NCBI GenBank assembly: GCA_009731375.1
Contig: BJOX01000259.1
Coordinates: 616,527 to 671,422, forward strand
DNA from: Paulinella micropora
Taxonomy: Eukaryota > Cercozoa > Imbricatea > Euglyphida
Direction of reading: 5' to 3'
DNA length: 54,896 nt
In this document: piece after piece, positions 23,600 to 54,896 of the stretch
Layout: the number at the start of each line of letters is the position of its first letter
Numbering within the stretch: the stretch's first letter is position 1
Made by a program: the position numbers and the translations under genes
Notes under the pieces: generated by a model
What the model was told of the DNA's origin: nothing
Seen by the model: the letters and a program-made list of their open reading frames with translations, nothing else
Database searches by the model: none

Positions 23600-25183
23600 A
23601 GGCTTTTGCTAGTACCAGGGGCTTGGCAATCATCGCAATAGTTGCAAATCAGAACCAAACGTTCACAAAAGTCCTGTTTGGAAAGGCTAAACCTCTGCCA
23701 CATCTTGATAAACCGACGTTGTCAGAATCAAGCGACAGTGGTAGGTCAGGGATGTGCAGACCAGACATGGGTGTAGCTACAAAGGCTGAGAGGAAGAAGG
23801 ACGTTCAGGATGTCCCTGATTGGTCAGTTGCAGCACGTTCGCGCATGCATATGAAAGATTCCGAGGTACGAGCTGCTTTATTCGTTGTGGGGTTACCTAT
23901 GTAACTTCCATTGGAAACTGAAATGCAACGACGAGTGCGCTTCCATAATTTTTTTATTGCGCAGTTTGAGCCAGCTGATACCATATCAGTTGAGTCGTCA
24001 GAGGCCGTGAAATCGTCTTTGAAAAGGAAGCAGTCTCGTCTTGAAGTTACCAAAGATCGACAGCTCAGAGCGCTGCAGTTTCACTTTAGTGATTCGAACA
24101 AAAAAGAAGACTGCACGTATAACGTATAAACGGCGAAATGGGTCCAGAACACGTTTGGTCGACTATCGTATAATCACACCTCTGTGTATTTCCTCATCAA
24201 AAACAAAGAGTTTTATGGCTGAAACTAACAACGAGCTTACCGGCAAATCTAGAACCAAGAAAATAAATGTGTCTGCGCGCGAAGGATTTTACCCTCTTAT
24301 GGAAATCGGGACTGCAGCTTGGACAATGACTTGCAGGTTGATGAGTATTGTCACTTAAACCTGGCAAGTGGTTGAAAAGGCACAGGAAATGCTCAAGCAG
24401 TTCTATCCTGGATGCTTTTCTGTGAGGACAGGAAAAGTGTTCATTTAAATTAAGTTTTCACCATCGTGTTTTAATTCTTTTCTGGACCGATTTGGTTTTT
24501 CGCTCCGTCGCCCTACCTATCATTCTGATCATTTGCGCAAAGAAAACGCAGAAGAAACTATTGGAGATTTTCATCGTTCTGTGCACAATCTTCAGCGTTC
24601 TGAACTTAATGATCCAGTTTATGGATTTGCGCCTGCGTTTGCTTGCTTTAATCGTGATCAAATTCCCATCGAGCTGTTATCGGGTGCAGACAAAACAATT
24701 GATGACGCTGGGAAGGATGTTGTCTGGGACGGTATTGGTGGAGAATCGGATGAGAAAAGATTTCGCTCTCTGAATTTGACAATTTCTCGGCTAGTACTTC
24801 CTGATCTTTCCAACCTACCTAAACCTCATATCGTTTTTCAGGCTACCCAATTTTGCGCTGGAGAGGATTAAGCGGCATGCAGACGAAGAGCTTGAACGTG
24901 CTTGGGGACCCACGCGTAGGAGTTTCTTTCCAGCGCAAGGCTTGGGTGGATACGGAAACAAATATCTACGGATTAAAATACAGCGCAAAGTCTGTGCATG
25001 ATGCTTTGTTGGCACGTGGTGTCAAGCGCGGTATTCAGTTCGAAAATAACCTTTCTTCTCGCATTACAGCTGAGGAATTGGCATGTTGGAAAGAATATCT
25101 TCACACCTGGTGGCAATTGCTTGGCCCCCCAAATTTTACTTCATCGACACAACTATCGACCTACGTGTGCTATCACTGACTAA
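23600..25183 (+). pseudogene. decayed pogo-like (Tc1/mariner superfamily) transposase
   Basis: Coding remnants in shifting frames with several stops. In order: an N-terminal segment to 23864 ending RSRMHMKDSE before donor gtacga; an exon from 23965 (acceptor attgcgcag) reading LEVTKDRQLRALQFHFSDSN with a TAA at about 24127; REGFYPLMEIG; ETIGDFHRSVHNLQRSELND; FACFNRDQIPIELL; SDEKRFRSLNL; VGVSFQRKAWVDTETNIYGL; and GIQFENNLSSRITAEELACW. The series F-x-R/V-D-Q-x-P, DKR, F-Q-x-x-A-W-x-D-T-E and a DNL-like block is the catalytic core of pogo/jerky-type DDE transposases. The DNL-like block reads ENNL, so an acidic position appears lost. It is clearly non-functional; terminal repeats were not identified. 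Confidence 0.65.
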
Positions 25184-25189
25184 TTCACT

Positions 25190-26250
25190 CAGACTCCACA
25201 GAGACTACCTCGGCTGTGACCACTTACGACAGCCTTCCGTCCACTGTAGTTGAAGAGTCCTATTTGCAAGTTGAAGTCAGTTTGTCAACCTACAGAGGTT
25301 TGTAGTTGTTTTTGTACAACCACCTAAACACTGGCAGTCACTTAACGCTCCTACCACATGTCCCGGAATGCACGGTTCTTCAGAGCACACTGTCTTACCA
25401 CAGCTTAAAAGTTTCAGACGGCGTTAAGCAGACGACTTTGTAAATTTGAGCACAACGATGGGTGTGTCAGTGTATCCTTCGAGGCAAGGAAACAAACACG
25501 TTCAACACCACCACCGGGCCAGTACGTTTAAGTCTGAGCACAAGTCCGTGTTTTATGATCCTTCTAGGCAAGGAAATAAACACGTTCAACACTACCCCGG
25601 TACGACTCTCAGGAACAAAGACAATAACCTTCAAGTTCAGATTGCACACCCCACTCCCGCAACCTTAACGGTACTGAGCAACCACGTCTGTCTGATCCTC
25701 CTTCTCCCTGCCTCACCTTGCCCTACCGCTGCACACCAGCAGAGCAGAGCGTGAGGAGTGTCACTGCTACCGCTGAGTGATCAGCTGTAGGCACGGCAAC
25801 TTCAAAATGTGCACTTTCCTTATCAGGGTCACTTAAGGTAGACACCACACCCCTTGAACGAAGATCTGTCTGCAATCCGTTGCACAGGAAACGCTTCAAG
25901 GCTCCTAACTTAATGGACGAAGGGCCTGCCTCCGCAATGCTTCAACTCCCGTCGTTAACCTGCAACCGGGGCGTCCCCCTCTTACCGATCGTCGACTTCC
26001 CAAAACGCAGAATTGAACAATATAATAATGATGAGGACAATTCCCGCCAGTCCAAACTACCGAAGTCAGAAAAGATGTACCGCCCAAAATTAACACATGT
26101 AACGTACGGACATGGGTAAAAAGGGAAATGGTGAAAAGCTAGTGCCACCAGTACCAGAACAAGTACTAAAATTGACTGCATTAATAACTAACTAATAACA
26201 CTAATAACAGTAACAACTACTAACGAGTAATTAAGTAATAATGGACATAA
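25190..26250. other. non-coding unique region with a short tandem repeat
   Basis: No convincing gene. TTCTAGGCAAGGAAATAAACA and CGTTCAAC recur around 25480 and 25565 with matching preceding sequence (GAGCACAA), a partial tandem repeat of about 83 bp. The open frames here lack family features. Confidence 0.4.
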
Positions 26251-26489
26251 CCGTGACTGAGGAGCAAGTGTCTAATTAATGTCGAATGGCTAGACCTAGA
26301 TAATAATTTTTTCTTCTTCCACTCAGATTCTACTGGTGGCAAGTATTTTATTAAAACCTTGTTTGCGTAAAAATAATACTGAAACCAATCTAGGTATGAC
26401 AGGAATAGAAAAGTTATGAAAAATTTAGGTGAAATTTCAATCATTCTCTTTGCTATACTGTACCGCTTTATAACAGTAAACTGCACCGG

Positions 26490-26497
26490 AGGCGGAG

Positions 26498-26547
<50 letters not shown>

Positions 26548-26595
26548 AGAATATATAGAGAGAGGAGAAGTGAGAGAGAGAGAGAGAGTAGAGAC

Positions 26596-26635
<40 letters not shown>

Positions 26636-26652
26636 ACACGAGAGACAGAGAC

Positions 26653-26700
<48 letters not shown>

Positions 26701-26742
26701 ACAGGAGAGACAGAAACAGGAGAGAGAGAGAGATAAAGAAAG

Positions 26743-26783
<41 letters not shown>

Positions 26784-26784
26784 A

Positions 26785-26818
<34 letters not shown>

Positions 26819-26850
26819 AAGGAAGGGGGGGGGGGGGGGGANNNNNNNNN
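26490..26850. repeat. (GA)n array ending in two poly-G runs and a gap
   Basis: GA repeat with GACAG interruptions to about 26784, then 33 G, AAAGGAA, more G and 10 N. The Arg-Glu and Ser-Leu frames are repeat translations. Confidence 0.93.
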
Positions 26851-26889
26851 NCCACCGATGTGGTCCCCATAGCCACCCCGCAAGCCCTA

Positions 26890-27163
26890 CACATACATAC
26901 GTACATACATGCATGCATACATACATACATACATACATACATACATACATACATACATACTCCATACATACATACTATACATACACATACATACATACAT
27001 ACATACATACATACACACACATACATACATACATACATACATACATACATAAATACATAAATACATACACATACACATACACATACATACATACATACAG
27101 ACATACAGACATAAATACATACATACATACATACATACATACATACACATACATACATTGAAC

Positions 27164-27239
<76 letters not shown>

Positions 27240-27300
27240 GATAGATAGATAGATACATATACATACATATACATACATACATACATACATACATGCACAC
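26890..27300. repeat. CATA array and GATA array
   Basis: CATA with CACA interruptions at 26890-27155 and GATA at 27163-27255. No coding island is seen. Confidence 0.95.
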
Positions 27301-28104
27301 ATACCTTCCTTCCTTCTCTCTTCCTTTGTTCTTTCTTCCTTCTTTCTTTCTTCTTCTTTCTTCCTTCCTTCCTTTTCCTTCCTTCCTTACTTTGCATTAT
27401 ACTTCCTTTATATACATATATCATATACATAAATTACATACATTACATACATACATGACAAGCATATTATACATAAATACATAACATACACACATACATA
27501 CATACATACATACATATATACATATGTATATGCATAATTACCTACTTCCCTATGTACTTACTTCCTTACTTACTTACTGGCTGACTGGCTGACTTACTTA
27601 CTTACTGGCTGACTGGCTGACTTACTTACTTGGTTACTGGCTGAAAGGCTGACTTACTTAGTTGCATGGTTTACTTACCTTGCTTACTTACATTACTTAC
27701 TTACATGGCTTACTTACATTGCTTACTTACATATCTTATACATATAAAATCATACATACATACATACATACATACATACATACATACAACATACATACGT
27801 ACATGCATGCATACATGCAGGCATGCATACATACATGCATACATACATGCATACATGCATGCATACATGCATGCGTACATGCATGCGTACATGCATGCGT
27901 ACATGCATGCGTACATGCTTGCGTGCATGCATATATATACACATACATAGACACACATACATACATACATACATATACATACATACATACATACATACAT
28001 AACTTGAATTACCTAAATTACATTGCACGTTTTACATATACATTACATACATGCATTACATACGTACATACATACATACGTACATGTTTATCTATCTATC
28101 TATA

Positions 28105-28144
<40 letters not shown>

Positions 28145-28223
28145 CATCTATCTATCTATCTATCTATATCAAGCAAGGCAACAGAATTACGGCCGTTTCG
28201 GGGTTGAGCATCTCTTTGTCGCT

Positions 28224-28267
<44 letters not shown>

Positions 28268-28560
28268 GGCAAAATATGTATGTATGTCCCTGTGCAAAAT
28301 ATGTATGTATATGCATATTTATACCTTCTTTTACCTCAACACCTACCTACCTATTTATCTACCTATCGATCTAAGCTATCTGCCAACCTACCTACCTACC
28401 TAGCAACCTACCTCCTACCTACCTACCTAACCTACATATCTATCTAATTAGCTACTTACCTACCTACCTCCTACCTACTTACCTACTTGCTTAGCTACCT
28501 TCCTACTAATCTGCTGCTTCCATACATTTCCCACTCGTACGTTGTACAATGGTGACAGCC
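27301..28560. repeat. mixed TTCC, CATA, CTGACTGG, CATG and CTAC arrays
   Basis: TTCC/TTCT at 27305-27395; CTGACTGGCTGACTTACTTA at 27575-27640; a CATGCATA/CATGCGTA higher-order array at 27790-27925; CTAT at 28086-28168; CA at 28226-28265; CTAC-rich at 28340-28500. Between 28170 and 28225 is a short unique island (GGCAACAGAATTACGGCCGT). No gene is supported. Confidence 0.85.
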
Positions 28561-28660
28561 TTCCGCTTTCTCCTTTCTCGTGTGTGAATCTTTACTTTTC
28601 ATTTACAACAATTTTGCTGCTCTTCCTCCTCATTCATCATTCATTCATTCATTCATTCAT

Positions 28661-42517
<13,857 letters not shown>

Positions 42518-42579
42518 CTGCAGACACGTGTGTGTGTACATGCATGACATCACCGTCACGACATCTTGTTTGCATGTAT

Positions 42580-43486
42580 TTATGTCGTGTATGTCATGTA
42601 TGTCATGTATGTCATGTATGTCATGTATGTCATGTATGTCATGTATGTCATGTATGTATGTATGTATGTATGTATGTATGTATGTATGCATGTAATGTAT
42701 GTATGTGTATGTATGTATGTATGTATGTTGTATGTATGTGTGTGTGTTGTGTGTATGTATGTATGTAAGTATATCTATGTATGTATGTATGCATGTATGC
42801 ATGTATGTATGTATGTATGTATGTATAATGTAATGTATGTAAAATGTACGTATGTAATATATGTATGTAATGTATGAATGTAATGTAATGTATGTAATGT
42901 AATGTATGTATGTATGTATGTATGTATGTATGTATGTATGTATGTATTTATGTATGTAATGTATGTATGTAATGTATGTATGTAATGTATGTATGTAATG
43001 TATGTAATGTAATGTGTGTAATGTAATGTGTGTAATGCAATGTATGTAATGCAATGTATTTGATGCAATATATGTCATCATTTATGTCATGTATGTAATT
43101 TATGTCATGTATGCATGTCATGTATGCATGTCATGTATGTATGTCATGTATGTATGTCATGTATGTATGTCATGTATGTATATCATGTATGTCTGTCATG
43201 TATATCTGTCATGTATGTATGTCATGTATGTATGTCATGTATGTATGTCATGTGTATGTCATGTATGTATGTCATGTATGTATGTCATGTATGTATGTCA
43301 TGTATGTATGTCATGTATGTATGTCATGTATGTATGTATGTATGTATGTATGTATGTATGTATGTATGTATGTATGTGTAAGTATGTAAGTATGTACGTA
43401 CGTACGTACGTACGTAGGTATGTATGTATGTATGTATGTATGAGTACTTGTATGTATGTATGTATGTACATTGTATGTATGTGTAC

Positions 43487-43517
<31 letters not shown>

Positions 43518-43925
43518 TGTATGTATGTATGTATGTATGTATGTATGTATGTATGTATGTATGTATGTGTACATATGTATGTATGTAACATATGTATGTA
43601 TATATGTATGTATGTGTACATGTATGTACATATGTATGTATGTACATATGTATGTATGTACATATGTATGTATGTACATATGTATGTATGTACATATGTA
43701 TGTATGTATGTATATGTATGTATGTATGTACATATGTATGCATGTATGTATGTATGTTATGCATGTATGTATGTATGTATGTTGTATGTATGAATAATGT
43801 ATGTATGTACATATGTATGTATGTATGTATGTGTGTATGTATGTATGTATGTGTATATATGTAAGTACCTATGTAATGTATGTATGTAATGTATGTATGT
43901 AATGTATGTATGTATGTGTGTGTAC
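42580..43925. repeat. TATG arrays with TGTCATGTA and TGTAATGTA higher-order units
   Basis: TGTCATGTA repeat at 42590-42650 and TGTCATGTATGTA at 43085-43330; TGTAATGTA at 42825-43070; TACG at 43395-43415; TATGTACA at 43610-43740. No gene. This separates the divergent WDR70 and coiled-coil genes, so any promoters must lie in or beside it. Confidence 0.94.
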
Positions 43926-44004
43926 GTATATCTTCGAACAAGTTAGTACAGAGAACGCAAATCAGTGAACGACATAAACGACGTATACCAAATCATCATC
44001 TTCC

Positions 44005-52972
<8,968 letters not shown>

Positions 52973-53320
52973 TCATTTACTGTTGACTATTAAGTTATTA
53001 GCATCTACCCAGTATCACCTACCTCTTCCCTCCTCCAAATTGCTATGTTCCGCATAGTAATAGTGTTTTCGTTGCACCAGTGTGAACCTTAAAAACGATC
53101 GTTTGAACCGAATCAACTGAATTGCTGCGTGTTGTGATCATGATCGTCTGGCACCTGACTTCTAGTATAGTAGGGTATGGGATTTTAACCCTTATGGTTT
53201 CAAGCCACGTTTGTGGCTTCAATCTATGCCGGCCACCCGGTATATAATGGCAATACTTATTAATACCGTTTCGGTCTGTCTGTTATCCTTGGTCTGAAGT
53301 CTCCGGAGTCCCTACTTTAG
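52973..53320. other. 3' flank, no gene recognised
   Basis: Unique sequence after the stop of the serine-rich gene. There is no obvious AATAAA; a palindromic phrase, TTTCAAGCCACGTTTGTGGC, lies at about 53199. Confidence 0.4.
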
Positions 53321-53327
53321 GAATACG

Positions 53328-53664
53328 ATGGAGGAGAAGAAGTCTGACGAGGGGGACAAAGGCAAGGGGAAACAGAGACAGCCAGAATATTAGCGTGAGG
53401 CATGGGAGGAGGAGACCGACGAGGGGCATAAGTGGATGTGGGCTCGGGGAGAGATCAGGATGATAGGAAAGAATATTAATATATACAAACACGTGGCTCA
53501 AGCAACTCAGGAATACGATGATTTACTGGAGCAGTTGGAGGTCGGAGTCACGGTGGCTAAAGGCTGGGTATATATGTCCAAGGGACACTGAGAAGGCTGA
53601 AAAGATGATAGAGCAAGCGGAGGCCTCAAAGACAAAGCTCGTGAACTTGGCCGGCCGCCACTAG
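53328..53664 (+). pseudogene. decayed coding fragment
   Basis: From ATG at 53328 the frame gives MEEKKSDEGDKGKGKQRQPE, a TAG, then YKHVAQATQEYDDLLEQLEV and a TGA; the continuation AEKMIEQAEASKTKLVNLAG is in another frame. Charged, helical and gag-like in feel, but unassigned. Stops and the frame change indicate decay or unrecognised introns. Confidence 0.35.
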
Positions 53665-53669
53665 GAGAC

Positions 53670-54060
53670 GGCCGCGGGGCACGATACTACGTGACGGTCG
53701 GATATATACGTGGAAATGCACAAACAGGTGGCAAACAGAGAGACAAGTAGTGTATTAAGACCGGAGGTCTTACCCTTACTAGCTCAAAGTAAAAATGGAA
53801 TTTAATAATAATATTGAACACAACTGGTTCCGAACTAACCTCCACTTCTAAAGTAGAGAGGGAAGTCACTGCAAGTCTGAACCCAAACAACAAGTCAGAG
53901 GGAAAAACCGTTAAAAACTAAGTGTCCCTTTGACAGTGTCACCTGACACGTTTCGTTACGTCCGTAACCTGCACAAATGCCAAAACATAGCCCAACAACA
54001 ACCCATAAGTGCAATTTCCCTTAATTAGCCATAAATTCCCAGTCACGGGAAAAAGGCTAA
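53670..54060. other. unassigned sequence
   Basis: No coding or repeat structure recognised before the ATA array. Confidence 0.3.
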
Positions 54061-54063
54061 ATA

Positions 54064-54150
<87 letters not shown>

Positions 54151-54203
54151 TAATAATAATAGTAATAATCATAATAAGAATAATAATAATAATAATAATA
54201 ATA
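54061..54203. repeat. (TAA)n tail array
   Basis: TAA/AATA repeat that abuts the SINE-like unit at 54204. Confidence 0.95.
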
Positions 54204-54397
54204 GTGCTTCTCTGTCAATGGCTGATGCATTTCTGCACATGCGCCTCCATCGTCTCACCCGTGAGGGGAGTACGAAGAATTGACGATAAGCTCTAATGAC
54301 ACCCCCGCAAGGGCAGTTCCAACACGTCCAGACGGACCGGTATGTTCAATGAAAATACTGGTGGCACCGACGGAAATCGAACTGGCGACAGGGCCCA

Positions 54398-54402
<5 letters not shown>
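54204..54402 (-). mobile_element. SINE-like element, copy 1
   Basis: On the - strand it begins CCATCTGGGCCCTGTCGCCA, followed by GTTCGATTTCC, which resembles a tRNA-type B box, then a body of about 150 bp and a TTA-repeat tail (54203-54061). This layout fits a tRNA-derived SINE. The 3' 125 bp recur at 54772-54896. Confidence 0.6.
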
Positions 54403-54479
<77 letters not shown>

Positions 54480-54496
54480 TTAATAATGATAATGAA

Positions 54497-54550
<54 letters not shown>

Positions 54551-54579
54551 TNNNNNNNNNNGTAATGATCATAATAATC

Positions 54580-54627
<48 letters not shown>
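54403..54627. repeat. (TAA)n arrays and a gap
   Basis: TAA repeat, 10 N at 54552, TAA again, forming the tail of the next SINE-like unit. Confidence 0.94.
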
Positions 54628-54745
54628 GGCTTCCTCAGACTATAGCATCAGATCCAGATCCTGGACATGTGCCTCCATTGGGTCACCGGGGTCAGCCGAT
54701 CCCAACGCATTGTCAGAACACCAAACAGACATAGCAGCAACAGCA
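54628..54745 (-). mobile_element. SINE-like element, diverged copy
   Basis: On the - strand it shares GGTGACCCAATGGAGGCACATGT with GGTGAGACGATGGAGGCGCATGTG of the neighbouring units and also ends in a TTA-repeat tail. The rest differs, suggesting a second subfamily with a common 3' core. It is cut by 10 N. Confidence 0.5.
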
Positions 54746-54771
54746 NNNNNNNNNNATAATAATAGCAGTAA

Positions 54772-54896
54772 TAGTGCTTCTCTGTCAATCGCTGATGCAT
54801 TTCTGCACATGCGCCTCCATCGTCTCACCCGTGAGGGGAGTACGAAGAATTGACGATAAGCTCTAATGACACCCCCGCAAGGGCAGTTCCAACACT
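54772..54896 (-). mobile_element. SINE-like element, copy 3 (cut by window end)
   Basis: Near-identical to 54204-54328 (one difference, ATCGCTG for ATGGCTG). Confidence 0.65.

Noticed and set aside
27750-27930. Regular CATGCATA units looking CRISPR-like
   Set aside because: No unique spacers; plain higher-order microsatellite in a eukaryotic genome.
54370-54400. A functional tRNA gene
   Set aside because: Only a B-box-like stretch is seen; there is no cloverleaf, and it belongs to a repeated SINE-like unit.

Overview
This is eukaryotic nuclear DNA, most likely from an alga or other protist whose species I cannot name. Genes are split by GT-AG introns (a few GC-AG), there are no bacterial operons, and much of the window is simple-sequence repeat. 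Runs of N mark assembly gaps. Almost all very long open frames reading Ser-Ile-Tyr-Leu, His-Thr-Tyr-Ile or Val-Val-Val are translated microsatellite, so I annotated only exon-like islands with splice signals, compatible phases or family similarity.

Layout. 0.06-1.8 kb: partial + strand gene with Cys/His-rich and RGG-rich coding. 2.0-4.2 kb: pyrimidine and trinucleotide repeats around short + strand exons. 4238-16469: a 12.2-kb element with inverted repeats of about 560 bp. It carries a broken transposase-like gene, a SAP/zinc-ribbon-like gene, a chromo-like gene, a spliced SET-like gene that runs in frame into a minor-capsid-like protein, and a truncated capsid-like gene. 16.5-21.1 kb: CTAT and CATA arrays with more + strand exons. 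21.3-23.1 kb: AT-rich satellite. 23.2-25.2 kb: end of a + strand gene, then a decayed pogo-like transposase. 25.2-28.6 kb: repeats.

28661-42517 (- strand) is a WDR70 homologue of at least 25 exons, about 640 codons spread over 13.9 kb. Nearly all junctions keep phase. Its introns hold GATA/CATA arrays, a 543-bp dispersed repeat and many partial copies of neighbouring exons. 44.0-53.0 kb (+ strand) holds exons of an unrecognised coiled-coil, serine-rich protein whose introns contain the same dispersed repeat and a 1.33-kb inverted-repeat transposon. 53.3-54.9 kb ends in a decayed coding fragment and SINE-like repeats with TAA/TTA tails.

Main points: (1) the inverted-repeat element is a virus-like element in which chromatin-type, intron-bearing genes occupy the space where replication genes would be expected; (2) in the ordinary genes, tetranucleotide arrays repeatedly begin at or just after the 5' splice site, and exon fragments are repeatedly copied beside their source exon.
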